A stretch of 64,000 nt of DNA from Gammaproteobacteria bacterium (GCA_021151835.1 JAGKWO010000017.1:62001-126000), one strand, 5' to 3'; shown: positions 36,818-46,584, counted from the first letter of the stretch. Made by a program: numbers and translations. The notes: generated by a model from the letters alone, not told the origin.

Positions 36818-38835
36818 TGGATAATCTGGATTTAATCAGCAGCCAGTTTCATTTTTTGCGCCCGCTCTGGTTATCAGCGCTGATTCCGGTGGTGGTGCTC
36901 GCGCTATTGCTTTGGTATCAAAAACACACCGCGCGCCAGTGGCAACAAATGGTAGCGCCCGAATTATTAAAATATTTATTGGATGGACAAACAACCCGCA
37001 TCAAACCCTGGCAATTAATTGCGTTGTTATTTAGCTGGATTATTGGTTGCCTTGCATTAGCAGGTCCCACATGGGAAAAATTGCCGGTCTCGGTAGAAAA
37101 AAACCAGCAAGCGCTGGTGATAATGCTGGATCTCTCACCATCCATGATGAGTGAAGACCTGAAACCTTCACGCCTGGTGCGCGCGCGCTTGAAAATGATT
37201 GATTTGTTACGCGAACGCAAAGACGGCCAAACTGCCCTGCTGGTTTATGCCGGCGATGTGCATGTAGTAACACCATTGACCGATGATGTGGAAACTATCA
37301 TCAATATTATTCCCGCTCTGCATCCCAATGTAATGCCCGCAGAAGGTAGCAATACTGAAGCGGCGGTGGAGCGCGGTTTAAAGTTGTTAAAAGATGCAGG
37401 AATTCCCCAGGGCGATTTATTGCTCATCACTGACGGGGTAATCGCTGCGGCCCAATCGCGCATCATTGAAACCATGAACCAAAACAGCCAATACCGCTTA
37501 TCCATTATGGGCGTTGGCGGCATGGAACCAACGCCAATTCCCAGCGCCAAAGGGGGGTTTGTGCGCGATGGCAAACGCAACATAATTACGACCCAACTTG
37601 ACGCTGGCGAATTGCAACGTTTTGCCAAACAAACGCGCGGCCGCTATCGCACACTCACTAACAATAGTAGCGATATCGATTATTTAATGAATTTGCCAGC
37701 ACCGGAAAAACAGGAAACCCAAAAGGTAGATCGCGAATTTGATAGCTGGTATGACCGTGGCCATTGGCTGGTACTGTTGCTCTTGCCGATAGTGCTTTAT
37801 TGTTTCCGCCGCGGCGTATTGTTAAGCCTGTTGTTATTGCCATTGCTCGGCTTAACGCCAAACAAGAGTTATGCATTTGGTTGGGATGACTTATGGAAAA
37901 ATAAAAACCAGCAAGCGTACGAGCAATTACAACAACACAATTCCACTGAAGCTGCGCAAAATTTTGAAGACCCGGAATGGAAGGCGGGCGCGCAATATCG
38001 CGCTGGTGATTATGCCGGCGCCGCACAAACTTACTCCCAATTTGATACTGCCGATGCCCACTATAATCGCGGCAATGCGCTTGCCAAAGCCAAAAAATTA
38101 CCTGAAGCACTCAAGGCCTACGATGAAGCTTTGAAAAAGCAACCGGATATGGCTGACGCAAAAAAGAACCGCGAACTCGTTGAAGAATTGATTAAACAAC
38201 AAAAAGATCAGCAGCAGGATCAAAACCAGAATTCTGACCAGAAAAAAGACGAGCAAGATAAACAGGACCAGCAACAAGATAAAGATAAGCAAGATAAAGA
38301 CAAGCAAGATCAATCCCAACAAGAGCAGAATGCTCAACAAAACAAGGATCAGAGTGATCAACAAAACCAGGATTCAAATGATCAAAACCAGGACAGCAAA
38401 AACCAAAACAACCAGGATGATCAAAGCCAATCGCAACAAAACCAGGATCAACAGAATCAGGAACAACAAAAGCAGGATATGAAAAACCAGGCGCAGAAGG
38501 ACCAGCAAAAAGAGCAGGATCAACAATCTGCTGATCAACAGCAGCAGGATCCTGCCGAAAAAGATGAACAGGAAAAAGCGGCCCAGGCCGCGAAAGAAGA
38601 AACTGCTAAAGAAAATGACGATAAGCAACAAGAACAACAGCAGGCAGCAACACCCAGGGATGATGGGCTAACGACCGAAGAACGCCAGGCAATGGAGCAA
38701 TGGCTGCGCCGCGTACCGGATGATCCGGGTGGTTTATTGCGGAATAAATTTAATTACGAGCACTACAAGCGGAATCAGGAAATATTAAATGGCGAATGGT
38801 CTGCACCGGAGAATGGTGCGGAGAATCGTTGGTAA
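36817..38835 (+). CDS. batB: BatB-BatC fusion: VWA domain, TPR and Gln/Asp-rich tail
   Basis: A 672-residue protein. Two transmembrane helices (about 15-30 and 60-80) and a VWA domain (about 90-285, MIDAS as LDLSPSM, then TDGV) form a BatB unit; two further helices near 310-345 lead into a periplasmic or cytoplasmic TPR (about 390-460), which corresponds to BatC. Residues about 461-610 form an extreme low-complexity tail of Gln, Asp, Asn, Lys and Glu with almost no hydrophobic residues, followed by a short conserved end (MEQWLRRVPDDPGGLLRNKF). The fusion is common in gammaproteobacteria. ATG overlaps the previous stop by one base. Length of the tail is likely variable among strains because of its repeats. 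Confidence 0.92.
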   Translation: MDNLDLISSQFHFLRPLWLSALIPVVVLALLLWYQKHTARQWQQMVAPELLKYLLDGQTTRIKPWQLIALLFSWIIGCLALAGPTWEKLPVSVEKNQQALVIMLDLSPSMMSEDLKPSRLVRARLKMIDLLRERKDGQTALLVYAGDVHVVTPLTDDVETIINIIPALHPNVMPAEGSNTEAAVERGLKLLKDAGIPQGDLLLITDGVIAAAQSRIIETMNQNSQYRLSIMGVGGMEPTPIPSAKGGFVRDGKRNIITTQLDAGELQRFAKQTRGRYRTLTNNSSDIDYLMNLPAPEKQETQKVDREFDSWYDRGHWLVLLLLPIVLYCFRRGVLLSLLLLPLLGLTPNKSYAFGWDDLWKNKNQQAYEQLQQHNSTEAAQNFEDPEWKAGAQYRAGDYAGAAQTYSQFDTADAHYNRGNALAKAKKLPEALKAYDEALKKQPDMADAKKNRELVEELIKQQKDQQQDQNQNSDQKKDEQDKQDQQQDKDKQDKDKQDQSQQEQNAQQNKDQSDQQNQDSNDQNQDSKNQNNQDDQSQSQQNQDQQNQEQQKQDMKNQAQKDQQKEQDQQSADQQQQDPAEKDEQEKAAQAAKEETAKENDDKQQEQQQAATPRDDGLTTEERQAMEQWLRRVPDDPGGLLRNKFNYEHYKRNQEILNGEWSAPENGAENRW

Positions 38836-38859
38836 CTATTCGGTGGATCGGTGGCAAAT

Positions 38860-40620
38860 ATGAAACTGACAGATTCAACAATTAAATTATGGTTAAGCCG
38901 CTGCATTGGTTTTCTCCTGATGGTAACAGGCTTGAATGTATTCGCCGGAAACCTGACCGCCAGCGTTGACAGGGATACGCTGGGGCTGGAGGAAACATTC
39001 ACACTGGTGTTGCGTTATGATGAACAAATTAACGCGTCGCCGGATTACGAGTTACTGCAAAAAGATTTTGATATTTTGAATACCCAAAGCGGCACCCAGA
39101 TGAGTATTGTCAATGGCAGTATGGAAGCGTCCACGGAATGGAAAATCGCATTGGCACCAAAACGCATCGGAAAATTATTAATTCCATCGTTCAATATTGA
39201 CGGTGCGGTCAGCGATGCCATTGAAATCACTGTGGAAGGCAAAAGCCGCAAACCGAAAGACAGCGACAACAATGTCAGCGTAGAAATAGAAACCAGTGTT
39301 GATGCGGCTTATGTACAGCAGCAAATTATCGTTACCCTGCGTTTGTACACTACTGTTGGCCTCTCCGGCATTGAGTTGCAACCCATGCAGGTAAAAGACG
39401 CGCTGGTTGTACAATTAGATGAAAAACAATACCAGACCAAAATTAATAACCGCCCCGGTGCCGTGGTTGAAACCCGCTATGCGATTTTCCCGCAGCAAAG
39501 TGGTGAATTAATTATTCCCAGTATGTTGTACCAGGTTTCCGTTAACCAGGGTGGGCGCGATATCTGGGACAGATTCTACGGCAACAACCGGAATAATATT
39601 TTACGGTTACGCACTGATGAACAACGCATTAATATACTGCCCGCTCCCGCATCAGCAGCCGGCAATAACTGGATGCCCGCAAAAAGCCTGGAGCTAAGCG
39701 AACATTGGAGCACGGATATCAGCGCGTTAAAAGTTGGCGAGCCGGTTACCCGCACCATTACGATCAAAGCCGATGGATTAACAGCCGGGCAAATCACACC
39801 ATTAGACGTTAGCAATATTGACGGCGTTACTTTTTATAAAGACCAGGCACAAACCGATGATCAAAAATCGCCGGATGGTGTTGTTGGTACCCGTACCGAA
39901 ACGATTGCGATAGTTCCAACAAAAGAGGGAACATTCACGCTGCCCCAAACAGAGGTTCGCTGGTGGAATAACCATAGCCAGATGATGGAGACCGCTTATT
40001 TAAATGCGGTGACGCTGAAAGTTGGTAGCGGTGTAGCCAGTCAGCCAGCAACAACGGGGCCGAACACTATCGCCAGCGTTGATGAAAACACGAGTGAAGA
40101 ACCGGTAGATACTTCGGCAGTAACTGGCGCAAACACTAATCAACTGCAAATCCAGCAAGTGGAAAAAACGCCTGTGTGGCTGTATGTCACCAATTTGGTT
40201 TCTTTACTGATTGCTGCGTTCTTTGCATTTAAATTCTTGCAGCAACGGCGAGCGACTGAATCAAACAGGAATACCCACAATCATGTTCTGCGCGCACAGC
40301 AGGAAACTGAAACCCAGGCATGGGGAGAGGTAAAACGCCAACTCGCTGACAAATCACTGACCGGCTTACGCAAAGCAATTATCGACTGGGGCAGGATTTA
40401 TTGGCGCGCGCCGGATTTAAATGGATTGAACTCAGTAGCGGAACGAGCAAGGGATATCGAACTGGGCGATGAATTACGTAAATTGGACGAAGCGATTTTT
40501 AGCAACCAGAACGCGGTTCCTGACCTGGATAAATTATTGCAAATACTGGCTAATTTGCGACGGGACAAACAAAAAAATAATAATGCAGATCTTACGTTAA
40601 AACCGCTCTACCCTAACTAA
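38860..40620 (+). CDS. batD: BatD family protein
   Basis: About 586 residues from ATG 38860. A signal peptide or first helix (about 12-30, ending VFAGN) is followed by a large beta-rich periplasmic region (about 30-430) with the BatD pattern (ASVDRDTLGLEETFTLVL, and LPQTEVRWWN), one transmembrane helix (about 440-460) and a cytoplasmic helical tail. It ends the aerotolerance-type operon. GTG 38851 upstream is an alternative start. BatD probably sits over the VWA proteins at the periplasmic face. A strong terminator follows after 9 bases. Confidence 0.92.
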   Translation: MKLTDSTIKLWLSRCIGFLLMVTGLNVFAGNLTASVDRDTLGLEETFTLVLRYDEQINASPDYELLQKDFDILNTQSGTQMSIVNGSMEASTEWKIALAPKRIGKLLIPSFNIDGAVSDAIEITVEGKSRKPKDSDNNVSVEIETSVDAAYVQQQIIVTLRLYTTVGLSGIELQPMQVKDALVVQLDEKQYQTKINNRPGAVVETRYAIFPQQSGELIIPSMLYQVSVNQGGRDIWDRFYGNNRNNILRLRTDEQRINILPAPASAAGNNWMPAKSLELSEHWSTDISALKVGEPVTRTITIKADGLTAGQITPLDVSNIDGVTFYKDQAQTDDQKSPDGVVGTRTETIAIVPTKEGTFTLPQTEVRWWNNHSQMMETAYLNAVTLKVGSGVASQPATTGPNTIASVDENTSEEPVDTSAVTGANTNQLQIQQVEKTPVWLYVTNLVSLLIAAFFAFKFLQQRRATESNRNTHNHVLRAQQETETQAWGEVKRQLADKSLTGLRKAIIDWGRIYWRAPDLNGLNSVAERARDIELGDELRKLDEAIFSNQNAVPDLDKLLQILANLRRDKQKNNNADLTLKPLYPN

Positions 40621-40629
40621 TCAAACACT

Positions 40630-40655
40630 AAATCCCCCGCTATCGCGGGGGATTT
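40630..40655. terminator. Strong bidirectional terminator between batD and lolE
   Basis: AAATCCCCCGC (40630-40640), loop TATC, GCGGGGGATTT (40645-40655), followed by TTT. The 11-bp perfect stem with A-tract and T-tract on opposite sides should end both batD and the minus-strand lolCDE transcript, whose last stop codon is at 40657. Confidence 0.9.
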
Positions 40656-40656
40656 T

Positions 40657-41886
40657 TTATTCGTAGCGTAACGCATCAGCGGGCTGGATACGGCTCGCTC
40701 GCCACGCGGGATAAAGCGTAACAAAAAAACTGATTAGCAATGCAGTCGCCACAACTTTAATCACATCACTCGCTACAATTTCCGATGGCAAATAGGTAGT
40801 TGGGTACACATCGGAATGCAAAAACTGGATACCAAATAGTTTTTCAATTCCCTGCACAATAGTCGTTACAAAATAAGAAAGGACAATTCCAATCACCAAA
40901 CCAATGCTGGTTCCGATTAAACCGATCAAACCACCTTGCACCATGAAGATACCCATAATCTCCAGGGTAGAAGCGCCCATGGTGCGCAAGATGGCGATAT
41001 CACCTTGCTTATCAACCACCACCATAATCAGCGTTGAAACCAGGTTGAACGCGGCAATCGCGATAATTAAAAACAACAACATGCCCACCATATTTTTGGA
41101 CATTTGAATGGATTGGTAAACACCACCGTGGGTGCGCATCCAGCTTGATCCGTAGTAATCCGCGGGCAAGGTTTGCATAATGTCGCGCACCACTTGTGGT
41201 GCCGCAAATAAATCATCCACTTTCAAACGCACACCTGAAACCTGGCCCGGGAATCCGGCAATTTCAGCTGCCTGGTGCAACTCCATCAATGCAAGGCCAT
41301 TATCGATATCGGTATGCGTGTTTAGAATCGCAATAACATGAACGATTTTCACGCGCGGGGCCGCACCACCCTCAGCGGGGATAATTAAACTCAAGCTCTG
41401 CCCTACTTCTGCGCTGATTTTTTCTGCGACACCACGACCAAGCACAATTGCGCCTGGCGTTGTAGCAAGTGCGTCTAAAGTTCCAGCGGGTAAAAATTCC
41501 GGAAGTTTGGAGGTAGTGTGTTCTTGCGCAGGATCAATACCAAATATTTGCGTGGGTGCTACTGCTTTATTTTGACTCAGCAACCCCTGCAATTGCACAA
41601 AGGGAGTTGCGGCAATGACACGCGGATGTTGTTTAACCTGGGTGATTAAAGACTCGGGATCACTAATCGATTGGCGATGCAACACACTGGCCTGCGGCAT
41701 CACACCTAAAATATTTTCACGCAATTCGCGATCAAAGCCATTCATGATCGACATCACCAGAATTAGCAGGGCAACACCAATGACCAAACCAGCGGTCGAT
41801 AAGCGCGAAATAAAAGACACCAAATGACTGTGGCGGCGGGAAATTCCGTAGCGAGTGCCAACTAAAAATATGTAGCGTTTGAACAT
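40657..41886 (-). CDS. lolE: Lipoprotein-releasing permease LolE
   Basis: A 409-residue member of the LolC/LolE (FtsX-MacB) family: one N-terminal transmembrane helix (about 25-48), a long periplasmic domain (about 50-265), then three helices (about 270-300, 315-345, 375-395). It ends with the family signature RIQPADALRYE. With LolC and LolD it lifts mature outer-membrane lipoproteins from the inner membrane and hands them to LolA. It is the last gene of lolC-lolD-lolE, with one base between the lolD stop and its ATG. LolE is assigned by gene order; LolC and LolE are similar to each other. Confidence 0.92.
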   Translation of the reverse strand: MFKRYIFLVGTRYGISRRHSHLVSFISRLSTAGLVIGVALLILVMSIMNGFDRELRENILGVMPQASVLHRQSISDPESLITQVKQHPRVIAATPFVQLQGLLSQNKAVAPTQIFGIDPAQEHTTSKLPEFLPAGTLDALATTPGAIVLGRGVAEKISAEVGQSLSLIIPAEGGAAPRVKIVHVIAILNTHTDIDNGLALMELHQAAEIAGFPGQVSGVRLKVDDLFAAPQVVRDIMQTLPADYYGSSWMRTHGGVYQSIQMSKNMVGMLLFLIIAIAAFNLVSTLIMVVVDKQGDIAILRTMGASTLEIMGIFMVQGGLIGLIGTSIGLVIGIVLSYFVTTIVQGIEKLFGIQFLHSDVYPTTYLPSEIVASDVIKVVATALLISFFVTLYPAWRASRIQPADALRYE

Positions 41887-41887
41887 A

Positions 41888-42595
41888 TTAAAGTCCAGTC
41901 ACCAACAAGTTGCCTGCGCGCAATTCGCCTTCCGTCAATGTCAGTGTGCGATCCATACGCGCGGCCAAACGCGGATCATGGGTAACAACGACAAAGCTGG
42001 TACCTATCGAACGATTTAATTCCAGCATTAACGATTGGATGGATTCTGCGGCATGGGTATCCAGGTTTCCGGTCGGTTCATCCATTAACACACACGCAGG
42101 ATTGGTTACCAATGCGCGTGCAATCGCTACGCGCTGGCGCTCACCGCCGGAAAGTTCTGACGGTTTATGATTGACACGTTTGGCAAGGCCAACGCGCTCC
42201 AATAATTTCAACGCGCGCGCTTTGGATTCAGCAATGGAATGTTTACCGATGAGTAACGGCATGGACACATTTTCCAATGCCGTAAATTCCGGCAACAAAT
42301 GATGGAATTGATAAACAAACCCCAAACTGCGATTACGCAAACGACCGCGCTCATCGGCATTCAAGCGCGACAGATTTTGATTGGCAACCGAGACCTCACC
42401 GCGATCAGGCACATCCAAGCCACCCAGAATATTTAACAACGTGGATTTGCCAGAACCCGATGCACCGACAATGGCCACGCGCTCGCCGGGTAATATTTGC
42501 AAATTAACATTGCTCAGCACACTGACCGACAGCGCCCCCTGACCGTAATGTTTGCTGACCTGCTGACATTCAAGTACAGGACTGTTGTTATTCAT
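41888..42595 (-). CDS. lolD: Lipoprotein-releasing ATPase LolD
   Basis: About 235 residues from ATG 42595 (MNNNSPVLE). A complete ABC ATPase: Walker A GASGSGKST (about 43-51), Q-loop FVYQFHHLLPEF, which is the characteristic LolD segment, signature LSGGERQRVAIARAL, Walker B CVLMDEPTGNLD and a switch histidine in VVVTHD. It powers the LolCDE transporter. ATG 42607 and TTG 42613 are alternative starts; none has a strong ribosome binding site, but the gene lies just 26 bases after the lolC stop. Confidence 0.95.
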   Translation of the reverse strand: MNNNSPVLECQQVSKHYGQGALSVSVLSNVNLQILPGERVAIVGASGSGKSTLLNILGGLDVPDRGEVSVANQNLSRLNADERGRLRNRSLGFVYQFHHLLPEFTALENVSMPLLIGKHSIAESKARALKLLERVGLAKRVNHKPSELSGGERQRVAIARALVTNPACVLMDEPTGNLDTHAAESIQSLMLELNRSIGTSFVVVTHDPRLAARMDRTLTLTEGELRAGNLLVTGL

Positions 42596-42621
42596 AACGG
42601 TAACCATCAACAAAAAATGAG

Positions 42622-43860
42622 TTATTCATAGCGCAATGCTTCTGCCGGTTCAATTTGCGCAGCGCGGTATGCGGGATAAAGTGTTGCGAGAAAACTTAAG
42701 CCAAGGGCAATGCCGCAAATAACAGCAACATCTTGCCATAACAATACTGACGGCAACTGGGCGATAAAATACACGTCGGGATCAAACACTTGTAAACCCA
42801 ACAACGATTCGAGCGCAGCCATAATCGAAGTCAAGGCAAGTGCAACGATGCAGCCGAGAATCGCTCCAATAAACGTACCGATAAATCCCACCGCACTGCC
42901 CTGCACAATAAATATCGCCATGACTTGCCGCGCGCTTAGCCCAAGGGTGCGTAGCACAGCAATATCGGAACGTTTATCTGCAACCATCAACACCAGGCTG
43001 GAAACAATATTAAAGGCAGCGACAGCGATAATAATCATCAACAAGGAGCCGACGACTATTTTTTCCATTTTGACCGCCTGGAATAAACTGCCCTGGGTTT
43101 GGCTCCAGTCGCGCACACGGAATTTATCGCCCAGGTTTGCGCGCACCTGATTCATAATCGGCCCGGCGGAATACAAATCGCTGGTTTTGACATGCAGCCC
43201 TTGCACACCGGTTTGCCGCAAGAATTTTTGTGCATCGGCCAAATGAATCAATGCCAGCGTACTATCCACCTGCGCGCCGACTTCGAACACACCAACCAGA
43301 ACAAAGTTGCGTGAACGGGTGAAAACGCCCATCGGGGTGATATTAATTTCCGGTGAGGTCACACGGATTTTATCGCCCGGCGCAAGCATTAACCGGCTGG
43401 CAAGAATTCGCCCCATAACGATCCCGTATTCACCGGGTTGTAGTTGCGCCATATCGCCCACAATCATGTGCTGGTCAACTACTGATACTTTTGCTTCCAC
43501 TGTTGGATCTATGCCATGTAATTCGATGGCTTCCACACCGCCATCATAGGTCACCATTGCCGAACTCTGGATATAAGGGGCGGAGGCGATAACACCGGGC
43601 TGTGCATCAACTTTTTCTGCCAGCGCTTGCCAGTCATCAACCATCGGTTGCTGGTCGATAAAACCATGGGGAATCACATTGAGGATGCGCTCTTTCATTT
43701 CGCGATCAAAACCATTCATCACGGAAAGCACAATGATCAGGGCCATAACACCCAACGCCATGCCAATCAGGGAAAAGGCACTGATAAAGGAAATAAACTG
43801 GTTGCGGCGCTTGGCGCGGGTGTAGCGCAAGCCTATATAAAAAGGGATATTTTTCAGCAT
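42622..43860 (-). CDS. lolC: Lipoprotein-releasing permease LolC
   Basis: About 412 residues from MLKNIPFYIGLRYTRAKRR. It has the same four-helix layout as LolE: TM1 (about 22-48), a periplasmic domain with a hook that recruits LolA, and three C-terminal helices, ending QIEPAEALRYE. First gene of the lolCDE operon. Its frame stays open to 43899, but the ATG at 43860 fits family starts. The divergent neighbour is the PilZ gene at 44006. Confidence 0.94.
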   Translation of the reverse strand: MLKNIPFYIGLRYTRAKRRNQFISFISAFSLIGMALGVMALIIVLSVMNGFDREMKERILNVIPHGFIDQQPMVDDWQALAEKVDAQPGVIASAPYIQSSAMVTYDGGVEAIELHGIDPTVEAKVSVVDQHMIVGDMAQLQPGEYGIVMGRILASRLMLAPGDKIRVTSPEINITPMGVFTRSRNFVLVGVFEVGAQVDSTLALIHLADAQKFLRQTGVQGLHVKTSDLYSAGPIMNQVRANLGDKFRVRDWSQTQGSLFQAVKMEKIVVGSLLMIIIAVAAFNIVSSLVLMVADKRSDIAVLRTLGLSARQVMAIFIVQGSAVGFIGTFIGAILGCIVALALTSIMAALESLLGLQVFDPDVYFIAQLPSVLLWQDVAVICGIALGLSFLATLYPAYRAAQIEPAEALRYE

Positions 43861-44005
43861 GGGCGCATTAAACCCAATTGGCCTGCTTTGCTCAAGCAAA
43901 ACTGCACAGGCCCAAGCAAAACCGCATAAGACTCACGCGAAACCTGAACATCAAGCGCAGCTTGTGCTATGTTTACTGCATCACAGTTTTTGGAAGATCC
44001 AGGTC

Positions 44006-44578
44006 ATGAGCGAACGCCGTAGTTACTTTCGGATTGATGAAAGTATCGCCATTGAGTTTAAAGAAGTCGATGAAATAACGGCGAATACCGCCGCAGCGGA
44101 ATTGCAGTTTCCCAATACCGCGTCACTCAAGCTGTTTGCCGAATTGCGCAAAATCGATAATGACAATGCCCACCTGTTCCATCAAATCAAGGAAACCAGC
44201 CGCGCGCTGGGTGAGTACCTGCATAACCTGAACCGCAAGATTGACATTATCAGCCAGCAACTGATGGCTGAATCAAAACCCCTCCCCCCCTCCAAAACCA
44301 TCAAGCAGGTTAACCTCAGCGAAGGCGGTATTGCATTCGGCAGCTCACGTGCCGTGGAAATGAATAGCCATATCGCCTTGCGGCTGATTTTCCTGCCCAG
44401 CAATGCCGGCCTGGTGCTATTTGCCAAAATTATTCGTTGTGAACCGAGTAACACCGGCGAATATCAACTTGCGGCAAAATTCCATCGCGTCAGCGACGGA
44501 CAGCAACAATTGATTGGCCAGCAAATTATGCGCGCGCAGATGGCTGAACGCAGGAAGAAGCAGCAATATCTTCAATAA
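44006..44578 (+). CDS. PilZ-domain protein, probable c-di-GMP receptor
   Basis: About 190 residues from MSERRSYFR. An N-terminal RxxxR motif (R5 and R9) and an NxSxxG motif (N103, S105, G108) are the two conserved c-di-GMP contacts of PilZ domains, so binding is likely. Between them lies an inserted helical region (about 25-95) containing a coiled-coil stretch, giving the arrangement in which the RxxxR sits at the very N-terminus. The C-terminal tail is basic and helical. No effector domain is attached, so it probably acts by contacting a partner, possibly in motility or exopolysaccharide control. The preceding spacer to lolC is about 145 bases. Confidence 0.85.
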   Translation: MSERRSYFRIDESIAIEFKEVDEITANTAAAELQFPNTASLKLFAELRKIDNDNAHLFHQIKETSRALGEYLHNLNRKIDIISQQLMAESKPLPPSKTIKQVNLSEGGIAFGSSRAVEMNSHIALRLIFLPSNAGLVLFAKIIRCEPSNTGEYQLAAKFHRVSDGQQQLIGQQIMRAQMAERRKKQQYLQ

Positions 44579-44639
44579 TCATTCCAGCAAGCCTCAGGCA
44601 ATTCTGAAATATCCGGGGCGATAATGCATTGAGGCGAAT

Positions 44640-45014
44640 ATGTTTCGAATTAAATTTATTTCCTGTTCACTGTCGCTAGTGCTAGCAACGGCATTTCACA
44701 TTCAATGCGCCCATGCGGAGGAAATCCGTATTCCGGTTGGGGAACAAGCCAAAACCCGGCCGGCCGTGGATACGCCTACAAAAGGGATGAGTAAAGAGCG
44801 GGTTAAAAGTTTATTCGGTGAACCGCTGGAAGAAGTACCGGCAAAGGGGCAACCACCTATCTCGCGCTGGAAGTATCAGGAATTTACTGTGTATTTCGAT
44901 AGCAACACGGTGATTCATTGCGTGAGGAATTTCCATCCGAAAGCGCAACTGGCAGAACCACAACCAGCAGCAACACCGGCGGCAGAAAATAGTAGCGAAA
45001 ATGCGGCGCAGTAA
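44640..45014 (+). CDS. Small secreted protein with BamE/OmlA-like motif
   Basis: A 124-residue protein with a signal peptide (cleavage near AHA|EE, residue 26) and a short domain around GMSKERVKSLFGEP, with RWKYQEFTVYFDSNTVIHCV after it. That helix-turn and beta-hairpin pattern is shared by BamE/SmpA-OmlA and related small periplasmic proteins. There is no lipobox, so it is probably soluble in the periplasm. The C-terminal tail is Ala, Pro and Gln rich. It converges with sthA; the terminator at 45067 lies between them. Confidence 0.75.
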   Translation: MFRIKFISCSLSLVLATAFHIQCAHAEEIRIPVGEQAKTRPAVDTPTKGMSKERVKSLFGEPLEEVPAKGQPPISRWKYQEFTVYFDSNTVIHCVRNFHPKAQLAEPQPAATPAAENSSENAAQ

Positions 45015-45066
45015 AAATATCAAAAATAAAACGTAGATACGGATTAAATAAACACACGAATAAAAA

Positions 45067-45086
45067 GGGCGCGATAAATCGCGCCC
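45067..45086 (-). terminator. sthA terminator
   Basis: On the minus strand GGGCGCG, loop ATTTAT, CGCGCCC is followed directly by TTTTT. It lies 18 bases after the sthA stop codon. Confidence 0.85.
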
Positions 45087-45104
45087 CTACAAAAAAATTC
45101 CAGA

Positions 45105-46520
45105 TTAACGGCGGCTGATGCGGTTTACACCATCCAGGGCAGCAATTCGATAGGCTTCTGCCATGGTGGGGTAATTGAAGATGTTGTTGAGGAAATAATG
45201 GATATTATTGCCCTCGCCCGTTTGCTTCATAATGGCTTGGCCGATGTGAACAATCTCGGCAGCTTCCGCACCAAAGCAATGAACACCCAGAATCTCCAGG
45301 GTATCGACATGAAACAGGATTTTTAACATGCCGACATCATCGCCGCTGATTTGGCCACGCGCTGTATTCTTAAATAATGCACGGCCAACTTCATAAGGCA
45401 CTTTTGCCTGGGTCAATTCAGTTTCAGTTTTACCGACAGAACTAATCTCCGGCAGCGTGTAAATTCCGGTGGGAACATCATGCACCAATTGGCATTGATC
45501 GCCAAAAATACCGCCGGTGACGGCACGCCCCTGACCATAGGACGCACTTGCCAAACTGGGCCAGCCAATGACATCGCCAACGGCATAAATATTTTCAACC
45601 TGGGTGCGATAGCAATCATCCACTTTTAAATTGCCGCGATGATCCGCTTGTAAACCTGCTGCACTCAAATTCAGATTATCGGTATTACCGCTGCGGCCGT
45701 TACACCATAAAATCGCGTCGGCTTTCAAACGCTTTCCGGATTTCAAAAATAAAGTAACGCTGCAATCACTGGCTTCAATCGCTTCATATTCTTCGCCGTG
45801 GCGAACGGTTACGCCGCTATCGCGCAGGTGGTAACTCAATGCATCGGAAATTTCGTCATCGAGGAATGACAACAAGCGATCGCGGTTATTAATTAAATCA
45901 ACGCGCATGCCCAAACCGGAAAAAATTGACGCGTATTCGCAACCAATTACACCCGCACCGTAAACAATGATATGCCGCGGTGTGTGCTCCATTTCCAGGA
46001 TGGTGTCACTGTCATAAATACGCGGGTGATTGAAATCAACATCCGCCGGACGATAAGGGCGTGAGCCGGTGGCAATCACAATTTTCTCGGCATAAATACT
46101 TTCAACACCGCCATCCAATAGCGACAGACTCACGGTGTTAGCATCGACAAACGATGCCTGGCCGATATGCACATTCACGCGGTTGCGCACATAAAAATTG
46201 GTGTGCATCTCTACTTGCTTGGGAATCACTTTTGCTGCTGATTGCAAAACGCGCGGGAAAGTCAGGCGACGGCTATCGCCGATTTCGCGAAATAAACTAT
46301 TGCTTTTGAATTGGATAATTTGCTTGACGACATGACGCAAGGATTTGGAAGGGATTGTACCTTTGTGTGCACAACTGCCACCCACCAGTGCCCTGTTCTC
46401 TATCACTGCGACTCGCTTGCCGATTTTCGACGCAGAGATAGCGGCACTTTCACCGGAGGGTCCGGAACCGATTACCAAAAGATCGTAGCTGTGATCTGCC
46501 GATTTTTTACGACCAGTCAA
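45105..46520 (-). CDS. sthA: Soluble pyridine nucleotide transhydrogenase SthA
   Basis: A 471-residue FAD enzyme of the pyridine nucleotide-disulfide oxidoreductase family that moves hydride between NADPH and NAD+, normally to drain excess NADPH. The FAD fold GSGPSGESAA is at about 17-26; the active-site stretch GGSCAHKGTIPSK has one cysteine and threonine in place of the second redox cysteine, as in all SthA. The NAD(P) fold is VYGAGVIGCEYA, and the C-terminal dimer domain contains HCFGAEAAEIVHIGQA. Length matches the E. coli enzyme. It is separate from nuo by 287 bases that hold tandem repeats and the nuo terminator. Confidence 0.96.
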   Translation of the reverse strand: MTGRKKSADHSYDLLVIGSGPSGESAAISASKIGKRVAVIENRALVGGSCAHKGTIPSKSLRHVVKQIIQFKSNSLFREIGDSRRLTFPRVLQSAAKVIPKQVEMHTNFYVRNRVNVHIGQASFVDANTVSLSLLDGGVESIYAEKIVIATGSRPYRPADVDFNHPRIYDSDTILEMEHTPRHIIVYGAGVIGCEYASIFSGLGMRVDLINNRDRLLSFLDDEISDALSYHLRDSGVTVRHGEEYEAIEASDCSVTLFLKSGKRLKADAILWCNGRSGNTDNLNLSAAGLQADHRGNLKVDDCYRTQVENIYAVGDVIGWPSLASASYGQGRAVTGGIFGDQCQLVHDVPTGIYTLPEISSVGKTETELTQAKVPYEVGRALFKNTARGQISGDDVGMLKILFHVDTLEILGVHCFGAEAAEIVHIGQAIMKQTGEGNNIHYFLNNIFNYPTMAEAYRIAALDGVNRISRR

Positions 46521-46584
46521 TTTATTTCCCCTTACTTATCAATGTTGGCGCCTGTTTAGTTTAGCAACAAGCATTCCGCTTTAC

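Noticed and set aside
38200..38650. CRISPR-like or satellite repeat array
   Set aside because: The repetition comes from a coding low-complexity Gln/Asp tail in frame with the VWA-TPR gene; there are no fixed spacers.
45105..46520. Dihydrolipoamide dehydrogenase or glutathione reductase instead of SthA
   Set aside because: The active site has only one of the two redox cysteines (SCAHKGT), which fits SthA and excludes the disulfide reductases.
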